This document shows positions 28,001 through 35,084 of a stretch of 64,000 nucleotides of DNA, piece after piece (the stretch's first letter is position 1; the number at the start of each line of letters is the position of its first letter). The DNA lies in contig NZ_LQIW01000001.1 in the NCBI RefSeq assembly GCF_001500025.1, positions 372,001 through 436,000 of the forward strand. Direction: 5' to 3'. Source of the stretch: Mycobacterium sp. IS-1590 (GTDB lineage Bacteria; Actinomycetota; Actinomycetes; Mycobacteriales; Mycobacteriaceae). The translations under genes were made by a program, and so were the position numbers. The notes under the pieces were generated by a model, which saw only the letters and a program-made list of their open reading frames with translations, was not told the DNA's origin and did no database searches.

Positions 28001-29594
28001 TGAACAGGCCGCGGTCGGGGATCGCACCGCCGCTGGTGACCGCCAGCCGCTGTGCTCCGGGCCGAGCCGTCAGCGTGCCGGTGTCGCGGTCGTACACCAG
28101 GCGGGGCCGCAGCTCGGCGAACTCGGTCGACGGATACTTACCCGACAGCAGATCCAGCGTCGCCTCGAACGCGCTGCGGGGCAGGGTGGCGAACGGGGCG
28201 CTGCGCCGCACCGCGTCGAACCAGCGGTCGGCGTCGAGCGGTTCGAGCGCACACGCGGCGACGGTGTGCTGGGCCAGCACGTCGAGCGGGTTGGTGGGCA
28301 CCCGCATGGTTTCGATCTCACCGGAGAGCATTCGCTTCACCGTTACCGCGCAGCCGATCAGGTCGGTGCGGTGTTTGGGGAACAGCACACCCTGCGAGAT
28401 CTCGCCGACCTGGTGGCCGGCGCGGCCGATGCGCTGCAGCCCGCTGGCCACCGAGGGCGGGGCCTCCACCTGGATCACCAGATCGACTGCGCCCATGTCG
28501 ATCCCGAGCTCCAGGCTCGAGGTCGCCACGACGGCCTTGAGTCGGCCGCTTTTCAGATCGTCCTCCACCAGCGCGCGCTGTTCCTTGCTGACCGAACCGT
28601 GGTGCGCGCGCGCCAGCAGTGTGGGCGCACCCGACGCCTGCCCGCTGCCCATGATGTGCGCGGGCGAACCGCCCGCGACCCCGGTGTTGGGACCCGTCTC
28701 GAGTTCCTGGCCGGTGCGCTCGGCGTGGATCTCGTTGAGCCGCGAGGTGAGTCGCTCGGCGAGTCGCCGCGAGTTGGCGAACACGATCGACGAGTTGTGC
28801 GATTCGACCAGGTCGACGATGCGTTCCTCGACGTCCGGCCAGATGGTGTTGTTCTCGAGGTTCGCCATGTCGGGCACCGGAACCTGGACCGACAGGTCGA
28901 ATGTCTTGGCGGCGGGCGGCGCCACGATGGTCGTGCGGGCCTGGCCGGACAGGAACCGCGCCACCTCCTCGGGCGGACGGACGGTGGCCGACAACCCGAT
29001 CCGCTGCGCGGCTGTGTCCAGCAGTTGGTCCAGCCGCTCGAGCGACAGCGCGAGGTGGGCGCCGCGTTTGGTGGCCGCGACGGCGTGTACCTCGTCGACG
29101 ATGACCGTCTGAACGTCGGCCAGGGTGTCGCGCGCCGCCGAGGTCAACATCAGAAACAGCGATTCGGGCGTGGTGATGAGGATGTCGGGCGGCCGGGCGA
29201 TCAGATCTCGCCGTTGCGCGGGCGAGGTGTCGCCGGAGCGCACGCCGACGCTGATCTGTGGGGCGGGTACGCCGCGCCGCTCGGCCACGCGGGCGATGCC
29301 GGTGAGTGGGGTGCGTAGGTTGCGCTCCACGTCGACGGCGAGCGCCTTCAGCGGCGAGACGTACAGCACTTTGGTGCCGGCCCGGGGTTCGGCGGGGCCG
29401 GACGCCAACTGGTCGATCGCCCATAGGAACGCCGCGAGCGTCTTACCGGACCCGGTCGGCGCGATGACGAGCGTGTTGTCGCCGTCGGCGATCGCCGCCC
29501 AGGCCTGGGCCTGGGCGGGCGTCGGCTCGGCGAACGTGCCGGTGAACCACTCCCGGGTCAGGTCGCTGAACCGGGCGAGGGGGTCTTTGCTCAT
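25056..29594 (-). CDS. lhr: ATP-dependent DNA repair helicase Lhr
   Basis: 1512 aa, the family's full size. Superfamily 2 helicase with Walker A APTGSGKTLAAF near residue 45, Walker B IVDEVHAV near 168, motif III SATVRPP, and motif VI QRIGRAGHQ near 388. After the two RecA-like domains (~1-450) come a winged-helix and the long mycobacterial Lhr C-terminal region. Lhr is a 3'-to-5' translocase induced by DNA damage in mycobacteria. The neighbouring Nei2 and the shared strand support a DNA repair role. Confidence 0.96.
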   Translation of the reverse strand: MSKDPLARFSDLTREWFTGTFAEPTPAQAQAWAAIADGDNTLVIAPTGSGKTLAAFLWAIDQLASGPAEPRAGTKVLYVSPLKALAVDVERNLRTPLTGIARVAERRGVPAPQISVGVRSGDTSPAQRRDLIARPPDILITTPESLFLMLTSAARDTLADVQTVIVDEVHAVAATKRGAHLALSLERLDQLLDTAAQRIGLSATVRPPEEVARFLSGQARTTIVAPPAAKTFDLSVQVPVPDMANLENNTIWPDVEERIVDLVESHNSSIVFANSRRLAERLTSRLNEIHAERTGQELETGPNTGVAGGSPAHIMGSGQASGAPTLLARAHHGSVSKEQRALVEDDLKSGRLKAVVATSSLELGIDMGAVDLVIQVEAPPSVASGLQRIGRAGHQVGEISQGVLFPKHRTDLIGCAVTVKRMLSGEIETMRVPTNPLDVLAQHTVAACALEPLDADRWFDAVRRSAPFATLPRSAFEATLDLLSGKYPSTEFAELRPRLVYDRDTGTLTARPGAQRLAVTSGGAIPDRGLFTVYLATDSEKPSRVGELDEEMVYESRPSDVISLGATSWRITEITHDRVLVVPAPGQPARLPFWRGDGVGRPAELGAAVGAYTGELARLGRDEFDQRCRSMGFDQFAADNLWQLIDDQRQATGVVPSDATFVVERFRDELGDWRVILHSPYGLRVHGPLALAVSRRLRERYGIEEKPTASDDGIIVRLPDTEDVPPGADLFVFDADEIEPIVTAEVGGSALFASRFRECAARALLLPRRHPGKRSPLWHQRQRAAQLLDVARKYPDFPIVLEAVRECLQDVYDVPALTELMHRVAQRRLRIVEVETTTPSPFAASLLFGYVGAFMYEGDSPLAERRAAALSLDSVLLAELLGRVELRELLDPQVITTTTRQLQHLSDDRQARDAEGIADLLRLLGPLTEAEIAERCTTSDVGGWLDGLRAAKRAVTVSFADETWWAAIEDIGLLRDGVGVAVPVGVPTAFTESVDDPLGELVGRYARTRGPFTTHDAAARFGLGLRVTADVLGRMAIDGKLIRGEFTDLPVADPVSTEQWCDSDVLKILRRRSLAALRAQIEPVSTAAYGRFLPAWQSVGSAHNSGVDGLAAVIDQLSGVPVPASAVEPLVFGQRVRDYQPAMLDELLASGEVTWSGAGQIGGGDGWIAFHSAESAPLTLSAPTEIEFTDTHRAILETLDRGGAFFFRQLADNPSEDHKNALWDLIWAGWITGDTFAPVRAKLMGTRGTSGRRSTPAHRQRRRAPRLSSYSVAHAQTRNADPTVAGRWSALPVAEPESTVRAHFQAELLLGRHGVLTKGAVGTEGVPGGFAMLYKVLTAFEDAGRCQRGYFVESLGGAQFAVASTVDRLRTYLDSVDQDHRDYHAVVLAAADPANPYGAALPWPTKRSDDDVTHRPGRKAGALVAMVDGELVWFLERGGRSLLSFTGDTDAHIAAAAALADLVSSGRVGSFLVEKVNGVPVLEPGAAGERAAVHDALLGAGFARTPRGLRLR

Positions 29595-29688
29595 CGACGT
29601 CCATGGTGCACCTCACCACCGACAAGTCCTCGGCCGCTTCGGCGCCCCAGGTGTCTCCCGGCGACAGTTGGCGCACCGAGAGCGCAGG

Positions 29689-30339
29689 TCAGCGGCGTTT
29701 CGGCGAGACCGCTTCGCGTAGGGCAGAAGGGATGCCAGGGACGCGTCCGACGGCGTCGAGCAGCGCGTGTGCGCACGCGTCGGCGACCGGTCCGGCCTCG
29801 ATGGAGGGGTCCATCAGCCGTTGTCTGCACATCTCGAAGGTGAAGGCCAGCCAGCCATAGACGGTGATGCGGAGGTCGCGCTCGACCTTGGAGTCCAGGT
29901 CGTCGCCGAGGGCGGCGTGGATGCGGCCGAGGATGCGGTTGGCCTGACGGTCGTTGTCGGTGTCCTCGATGCCGCGCAGTACGGGGTCGGAGCGGCCGGA
30001 TCCCACGTAGGCGGCCCACGCGCCGTGGGGGTGCTCGTCGTCATAGCGCAGATACGCGAGCACACCCTCGCGCACCTGGGCGAAAAGGCTCTGCCCGGAC
30101 CGCGGGGGCACGTTGGTGGCCTCGAACAACCGCTCGCCCTCCGCGCGGATCACCGCGGCGAAGAACGCTCGCTTGTCCGGGAAGTAGTGGTACATCAGCG
30201 CCCGGGACACTCCGGCGCGCTCGGCGATCTCGTCGATGCGGACCTCGTCGTAGGGCCGCTGACCGAACACCTCGGCACCGAGCGTCAGCAGTTCGCTGCG
30301 TCGGTCGGCGGGGGAGAGCCGCCGTCGGGACTCGGCCAT
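29689..30339 (-). CDS. TetR-family regulator (Rv3295-like)
   Basis: 216 aa from the ATG at 30339 (MAESRRRLSPADRR). HTH: YDEVRIDEIAERAGVSRALMYHYFPDKRAF; residues ~75-216 form the ligand-binding helical domain. The start is fixed by a -10 (TACGAT) that ends 7 nt upstream, giving a leaderless mRNA. Positioned before lhr, as Rv3295 is in M. tuberculosis. A loose inverted repeat (tgaacacatgtcaaa, 30354-30368) just above the -10 could be its own operator. Ligand unknown. Confidence 0.85.
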   Translation of the reverse strand: MAESRRRLSPADRRSELLTLGAEVFGQRPYDEVRIDEIAERAGVSRALMYHYFPDKRAFFAAVIRAEGERLFEATNVPPRSGQSLFAQVREGVLAYLRYDDEHPHGAWAAYVGSGRSDPVLRGIEDTDNDRQANRILGRIHAALGDDLDSKVERDLRITVYGWLAFTFEMCRQRLMDPSIEAGPVADACAHALLDAVGRVPGIPSALREAVSPKRR

Positions 30340-30346
30340 GCGCCTC

Positions 30347-30352
30347 ATCGTA
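30347..30352 (-). promoter_or_regulatory. -10 element of the TetR gene (leaderless)
   Basis: On the minus strand TACGAT (TANNNT) is followed by 7 nt and the ATG at 30339. The partly palindromic sequence 30354-30368 lies directly upstream. Confidence 0.6.
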
Positions 30353-30454
30353 GTGAACACATGTCAAACAGCGGCTCTCCCGGAGTATTCGGACCGCTGC
30401 GGGGTAACCCGCGCAGGAACAGACATCAAACAGACTTCAGATGAAAGGCGATCG

Positions 30455-31294
30455 ATGAGCTTCCCCGAACAGCAGCAGTCCCCGCCCGGCGTGCAGAGCG
30501 AGATGACCCCGGCCCCCGACTGCGGTGAAACGAGCTACCGCGGATCGGGCCGGCTGACCGGCAAGCGCGCGATCATCACCGGCGGCGACAGCGGAATCGG
30601 CCGCGCGGTCGCCATCGCCTACGCGCGCGAGGGCGCCGACGTGCTGATCGCTTACCTGAACGAGGATGGCGACGCCAAGGAGGTGCAGAAGTACGTCGAG
30701 GACGCCGGCCGCAAATGCGTACTGGTGCCGGGCGATCTGTCGGACCCGGCGCACTGCCGCGCGGTCGTGGACCGCGCCGTCGAGGAGTTCGGCGGTATCG
30801 ATGTGCTCGTCAACAACGCCGCCTATCAGATGACGCACGACTCCCTCGACGAGATCAGCGACGAGGAATGGGATTACACGTTCCGGCTCAACATCGGGGC
30901 GTACTTCTACCTCGTGAAGGCCGCGCTGCCGCACATGGGCGCCGGTGCGTCGATCATCGGTAGTTCGTCGGTGAATTCCGACATGCCGAATCCGAAGCTG
31001 GCGCCGTACGCGGCGACCAAGGCAGCGATCGCCAACTTCTCCGCGAGCCTGGCCGAGATGTTGGGGGAGAAGGGCATTCGCGCCAACAGTGTGGCGCCGG
31101 GCCCGATCTGGACACCGTTGATCCCGTCGACCATGCCGCCGGAGAAGGTCAAGCAGTTCGGCGAGAACACGCCGTTGGGCCGTGCGGGACAGCCGGTCGA
31201 GTTGGCGCCGGTCTACGTGATGCTGGCCTCCGATGAGGCGAGCTACGTGACGGGCGCGCGGATTGCGGTCACCGGGGGCAGACCAATCCTGTAG
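30455..31294 (+). CDS. SDR oxidoreductase of the general-stress type
   Basis: 279 aa from the ATG at 30455, with gaaagg upstream. Classical SDR with a ~35-residue Gln/Pro-rich N-terminal extension (MSFPEQQQSPPGVQSEM), then TGGDSGIGRAVA, NNAAYQM, catalytic Ser in GSSSVNSD and YAATK. It resembles the YhdF/GsiB-region glucose dehydrogenase-like proteins of stress regulons. Substrate unknown. Divergent from the TetR gene, with the possible operator at 30354-30368 between them, so control by that TetR is plausible. Confidence 0.85.
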   Translation: MSFPEQQQSPPGVQSEMTPAPDCGETSYRGSGRLTGKRAIITGGDSGIGRAVAIAYAREGADVLIAYLNEDGDAKEVQKYVEDAGRKCVLVPGDLSDPAHCRAVVDRAVEEFGGIDVLVNNAAYQMTHDSLDEISDEEWDYTFRLNIGAYFYLVKAALPHMGAGASIIGSSSVNSDMPNPKLAPYAATKAAIANFSASLAEMLGEKGIRANSVAPGPIWTPLIPSTMPPEKVKQFGENTPLGRAGQPVELAPVYVMLASDEASYVTGARIAVTGGRPIL

Positions 31295-31301
31295 GGCGAC
31301 C

Positions 31302-31307
31302 TAGACT
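31302..31307 (+). promoter_or_regulatory. -10 element of the SRPBCC gene (leaderless)
   Basis: TAGACT (TANNNT) is followed by 6 nt and the ATG at 31314. Confidence 0.55.
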
Positions 31308-31313
31308 GGCGCG

Positions 31314-31751
31314 ATGATCGAGTTACGCATCGACCGCACCATCGCCGCGGCGCCCGAGCGCGTATTCGACTGGCTTGCCGACCCGAAGAGCCTCACCGCC
31401 GCGCCGCTCGTGCTCGGCGCCCGGCTGGCGAAGGGGTCGTCGGCGCTGAAGGCCGGCGCGGTGCGGACCGTGACCGGCACCGGCATGTGGTTCGAAGAGG
31501 AGTACACGGCCTACGACCCGCCGCACAGCTACTCCTACCTGATCCTGCGCTCGGTTCCGGGTTTCGTTCACGACGGCGGCACGCTGACGTTCACCCCCGC
31601 AGGCGCCGGCACCCACGTCGAGTGGGTGACCAGGTACACCCATCCGCTGTGGTCCGGCGGCAAGGCGTTCGAACCCGTGAGTTCGCGGCTGCTCCGATGG
31701 AACTTTCGCGCTGTTCTCGACGGCTGCGCCAAGGCGTTGGAGACGTCCTAA
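31314..31751 (+). CDS. SRPBCC-family (polyketide cyclase-like) protein
   Basis: 145 aa. The N-terminus IELRIDRTIAAAPERVFDWLADP is the first strand and helix of the START/SRPBCC fold, followed by six strands and a long C-terminal helix (SSRLLRWNFRAVLDGCAKAL). Members bind lipids, polyketides or other hydrophobic small molecules in the cytosol. Ligand unknown. Probably leaderless. Its stop overlaps the end of convergent pcd by 4 nt. Confidence 0.75.
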   Translation: MIELRIDRTIAAAPERVFDWLADPKSLTAAPLVLGARLAKGSSALKAGAVRTVTGTGMWFEEEYTAYDPPHSYSYLILRSVPGFVHDGGTLTFTPAGAGTHVEWVTRYTHPLWSGGKAFEPVSSRLLRWNFRAVLDGCAKALETS

Positions 31752-33292
31752 CCGAAGTGCACGCCTTGCGCCAGCGGTAGTTCGGTCGAGTAGTTGACGG
31801 TGTTGGTGGCCCGCCGCATGTAGGCCTTCCACGAGTCCGAGCCCGACTCGCGGCCGCCGCCGGTCTGCTTCTCGCCACCGAATGCGCCTCCGATCTCGGC
31901 GCCCGAGGTCCCGATGTTGACATTGGCGATCCCACAGTCCGAGCCGTCGGCGGCCAGGAACCGCTCCGCCTCGCGCATGTCGAGGGTGAAGATCGACGAC
32001 GAAAGTCCCTGCGGAACAGCGTTGTTCATCGCGATCGCCTCATCGAGGGTGTCGTATGTCATCACGTACAGGATCGGGGCGAACGTCTCGGCATGCACGA
32101 CCTCGGTCTGGGCGGGCATGCGCACCACCGCCGGTGCGACGTAGTAGGCGCTCTCGTCGCCGACGTCTTGACGCTGCCCGCCGATGACCTCGCCGCCGTC
32201 GGCACCGGCAATCTCCAACGCGCGCACCATGTCCCGATATGCGGTCTCATGGATCAGCGGGCCCACGAGCGTGCCGTCGACCGACGGATCACCGACAGGA
32301 AGTTGCCGGTAGGCGGCGACGATCCGCTGGACCACGTCGTCGGCGACGGAGGAGTGCACGATCAGCCTGCGCAGCGTCGTGCACCGCTGCCCCGCCGTGC
32401 CCGCAGCGCTGAACACGATCGCGCGTACCGCCAATTCGAGATCGGCCGACGGCGTCACGATCGCGGCGTTGTTGCCGCCGAGTTCGAGCAGGACCTTGCC
32501 GAAGCGCTGCGCCACCCGGGGTCCGACCCGCTGGCCCATCCGCACCGACCCCGTCGCGCTGAGCAAGGCGACCCGCGGATCGTCGACGAGGCGTTCGCCG
32601 ATCTCGCGCCCGCCCAGAACCAACCGGCTCACCTCGGGCGGCGCCCCGACATCGCCGGCGGCGCGCTCGATCAACGCCTGACACGCCAGCGCGGTCAACG
32701 GGGTCAGCTCCGACGGCTTCCACACCACGGTGTCACCGCACACCAACGCCACGGCCGCGTTCCACGCCCACACCGCGACGGGGAAGTTGAACGCGGTGAT
32801 CACGCCGACCACGCCGAGCGGATGCCAGGTCTCCATCAACCGGTGGCCGGGACGCTCGGAGGCGATGGTGCGGCCGTAGAGCTGGCGCGACAGGCCCACG
32901 GCGTACTGGCAGACGTCGATCATCTCCTGCACCTCGCCGAGCGCCTCGGAGGTGATCTTCCCGGCCTCCAGCGTCACCAGCGTGGCAAGGTCGGCCTTGT
33001 GGGTGACCAGCAGCTCACAAAGCCGTCCCACCAGAGCGCCGCGGACGGGCGCCGGTGTGGTGCGCCATGTCGTGAACGCCTGTGCCGCTTCGGCGATCGC
33101 GCGTGCGGTGTCCTGCGCCGTCGTCTCGGCGACGGTGAACAGCACCTCACCGGTGATCGGTGTGCCGGCCTGCAATCCGTGCTCCCCGGCGGCGCCGAGG
33201 TCCCCGTCCCAGCCGACGGCGCTGAGCGCCTCGCGAGCGCGGGTGCGCAGAGTCTCGACCGCGGGAAGTGTCGCTGTCGTCATGATCGTCAT
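31748..33292 (-). CDS. pcd: Alpha-aminoadipate semialdehyde / piperideine-6-carboxylate dehydrogenase
   Basis: 514 aa aldehyde dehydrogenase. It oxidises L-2-aminoadipate 6-semialdehyde (in equilibrium with piperideine-6-carboxylate) to L-2-aminoadipate with NAD(P). Motifs: TAFNFPVAVWAWN, KPSELTPL, catalytic Glu in LELGGNN near residue 260, catalytic Cys in GQRCTTLRR near 294. Its start overlaps the hglS stop (ATGA), and lat is divergently placed nearby, giving successive steps of lysine breakdown. Corresponds to Rv3293. Confidence 0.9.
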   Translation of the reverse strand: MTIMTTATLPAVETLRTRAREALSAVGWDGDLGAAGEHGLQAGTPITGEVLFTVAETTAQDTARAIAEAAQAFTTWRTTPAPVRGALVGRLCELLVTHKADLATLVTLEAGKITSEALGEVQEMIDVCQYAVGLSRQLYGRTIASERPGHRLMETWHPLGVVGVITAFNFPVAVWAWNAAVALVCGDTVVWKPSELTPLTALACQALIERAAGDVGAPPEVSRLVLGGREIGERLVDDPRVALLSATGSVRMGQRVGPRVAQRFGKVLLELGGNNAAIVTPSADLELAVRAIVFSAAGTAGQRCTTLRRLIVHSSVADDVVQRIVAAYRQLPVGDPSVDGTLVGPLIHETAYRDMVRALEIAGADGGEVIGGQRQDVGDESAYYVAPAVVRMPAQTEVVHAETFAPILYVMTYDTLDEAIAMNNAVPQGLSSSIFTLDMREAERFLAADGSDCGIANVNIGTSGAEIGGAFGGEKQTGGGRESGSDSWKAYMRRATNTVNYSTELPLAQGVHFG

Positions 33293-34521
33293 TGTGCTGC
33301 TTTCTCGTAGAGCGCGTAAGGGTCGTGAACGGGCTTGTCAATCCGGTCCGACAGCCAGGCCATGCTGTAGTCGAAGCCACCGGCGGACACGTCGGCCCGT
33401 GCGTCGTCATCGAGGTTCGAGCGGAAGATGCCGGCCGCGGAAGCGGGCAGGAAGTCCTCGTAGACAACCGGTTTCGACGGGTTTCCGCCGCGGTAGTAGG
33501 CCAGACCGGACGCGGCCAGCGCTTCGTCGGTAGTCGGGAAGTACTGAGACCAGACGGCGGCCGGATCCGGTGTGGCCATCGCGGCGTCGAAGCGTTCGCG
33601 CCCTCGGGGCGTCAGCGCCACACCGCGAGCCTCGACCTCGCCGAAGCGCACCCGCAACGCGCGCCCCGACACCGCCCCGTCCGGTTCGCGGAAGCGCCTC
33701 TGCTCCGCAAGCGCGCGAAAAGACGTCTGCCGCAACATCACTGGGGGACCGTCGACACGCGGTGGGCCCTGGATCGCGTCGATCATCGTGATGCCGCGAT
33801 CCGCCATCCGGCGGTACAGCTCGTCGATGTCGAGTACCCGCGGCGTGAGGTGGTTGATGTGGGTGGTGGTGACGCCCGCGATGTCGGCCGCCACCGCGGA
33901 CACCCTGCTCAGCTCCTCGTACCACCCGCGGTCGATCGGTGTGCGCGACAACGCGAACGCGGCCACCGCGTCGGCGACGAACCGTTCGCCGCGGTCCCGG
34001 TCCACGCTTCCGGCCGTCGCGATGCGCCGGGCTTCGGCGATCAACGCGGGGTCGAACAAGTGGCGACGCCCCACGAACTCCTCGACCCGGACCCGTAGTT
34101 CGGCGGGGAAGAAGCGGCCGTCGGCGGTGGCGAGCATCGAGGTGAACACCCGGAACGGGTTGCGCCGCAGTTCATCGGGATCGATCGGACGAAACGCCGT
34201 CGACACCACGGGTACCGGCGAAGCGGCTTCGCGCAGGTCGTAGAAGCCGACCGGGTACATGCCGAACGCCGCGAACAGGTCGGCGACCCCGGCGAGTTCG
34301 GCGGCGCTGCCGACCCGGATCGCCCCGTGCCGCTCGGCGGTGACTCGCTCGAGCGAGCCGAATCGTTCGGGGTCGGGTGCGCTCGCGGCATGCTCGCGAT
34401 TCACCTCGGAAGCGACCTCGACGAGGGCGGTGTAGGCGGGCACCTCGGCGCCGTACATCCGGGACAGTTCGGCGGCGAACCGGGCTCGCAGTTGCCAGGG
34501 TTCAAGGCTCTTCGGGGTCAC
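33289..34521 (-). CDS. hglS: 2-oxoadipate dioxygenase/decarboxylase (HglS-type, DUF1338)
   Basis: About 410 aa from the GTG at 34521 (ggagg lies 11 nt upstream; GTG at 34530 is an alternative). Iron enzyme of the VOC-related DUF1338 family that turns 2-oxoadipate into D-2-hydroxyglutarate. The metal-site motif THINHLTPRVLDID (near residue 185) and the conserved VVYEDFLPASAAGIF near the C-terminus are both present. M. tuberculosis Rv3292 is usually listed as conserved hypothetical; the operon with pcd and nearby lat supports the lysine-catabolic reading. The frame is open further upstream, but overlaps lrpA. Confidence 0.82.
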   Translation of the reverse strand: MTPKSLEPWQLRARFAAELSRMYGAEVPAYTALVEVASEVNREHAASAPDPERFGSLERVTAERHGAIRVGSAAELAGVADLFAAFGMYPVGFYDLREAASPVPVVSTAFRPIDPDELRRNPFRVFTSMLATADGRFFPAELRVRVEEFVGRRHLFDPALIAEARRIATAGSVDRDRGERFVADAVAAFALSRTPIDRGWYEELSRVSAVAADIAGVTTTHINHLTPRVLDIDELYRRMADRGITMIDAIQGPPRVDGPPVMLRQTSFRALAEQRRFREPDGAVSGRALRVRFGEVEARGVALTPRGRERFDAAMATPDPAAVWSQYFPTTDEALAASGLAYYRGGNPSKPVVYEDFLPASAAGIFRSNLDDDARADVSAGGFDYSMAWLSDRIDKPVHDPYALYEKAAQ

Positions 34522-34539
34522 CGCGGGCACCGCCTCCGA

Positions 34540-34545
34540 TACAGT
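34540..34545 (+). promoter_or_regulatory. -10 element of lrpA (leaderless)
   Basis: TACAGT (TANNNT) is followed by 6 nt and the ATG at 34552. It lies in the 30-nt gap between divergent hglS and lrpA, so the two promoters must overlap. Confidence 0.65.
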
Positions 34546-34551
34546 GCCGCC

Positions 34552-35031
34552 ATGGCTGGAGCCCCCGAACAGCCCGATACCGCGACGCATCTCGACGATA
34601 TCGACCGCACCCTGGTTCGTGAACTGATCGCCGACGGCCGCGCGACGCTGGCGCATCTGGCCGCTACCGCGGGCCTCTCGGTCTCGGCGGTGCAGTCACG
34701 GGTGCGCCGGCTCGAGGCGCGAGGTGTGGTGACCGGATACTCGGCCCGGATCAATCCCGAAGCGGTCGGCAAGATGCTGTCGGCATTCGTGGCGATCACT
34801 CCTCTCGATCCCTCGCAGCCCGACGACGCTCCCGCCCGCCTCCAACACATCGAGGCCATCGAGTCCTGTCATTCGGTGGCCGGCGACGAAAGCTACGTCC
34901 TGCTGGTCCGCGTCGAGTCGGCGCGGGCGCTCGAGAACCTGTTGCAGCAGATTCGCACCGCCGCCAATGTGCGGACGCGAAGCACGATCATCCTACAGAC
35001 GTTTTACGAGCGACGCGACCTGGTCCCGTAA
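34552..35031 (+). CDS. lrpA: Lrp/AsnC-family regulator
   Basis: 159 aa. N-terminal winged HTH (DDIDRTLVRELIADGRATL...GLSVSAVQSRVRRLEARG, residues ~15-62) and a C-terminal RAM ligand-binding domain (~80-150). M. tuberculosis LrpA (Rv3291c) binds amino acids such as lysine and controls lat. Here it lies between hglS-pcd and lat, ideally placed to sense lysine for the whole pathway. The start is supported by a -10 element 6 nt upstream. Confidence 0.93.
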   Translation: MAGAPEQPDTATHLDDIDRTLVRELIADGRATLAHLAATAGLSVSAVQSRVRRLEARGVVTGYSARINPEAVGKMLSAFVAITPLDPSQPDDAPARLQHIEAIESCHSVAGDESYVLLVRVESARALENLLQQIRTAANVRTRSTIILQTFYERRDLVP

Positions 35032-35048
35032 CTATTACGGCTTAGCCA

Positions 35049-35069
35049 AGGATAAACAGTAAAAATCCT
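35049..35069. promoter_or_regulatory. Probable LrpA site over the lat -35 region
   Basis: Arms AGGAT (35049-35053) and ATCCT (35065-35069) flank an A/T-rich 11-nt centre, an island of low GC in a very GC-rich region. It lies about 16-36 nt before the predicted lat transcription start, the usual place for Lrp-type control. Confidence 0.5.
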
Positions 35070-35071
35070 GC

Positions 35072-35077
35072 TAACCT
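35072..35077 (+). promoter_or_regulatory. -10 element of lat (leaderless)
   Basis: TAACCT (TANNNT) is followed by 7 nt and the lat ATG at 35085; no Shine-Dalgarno sequence is present. Confidence 0.65.
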
Positions 35078-35084
35078 GGGCAGC

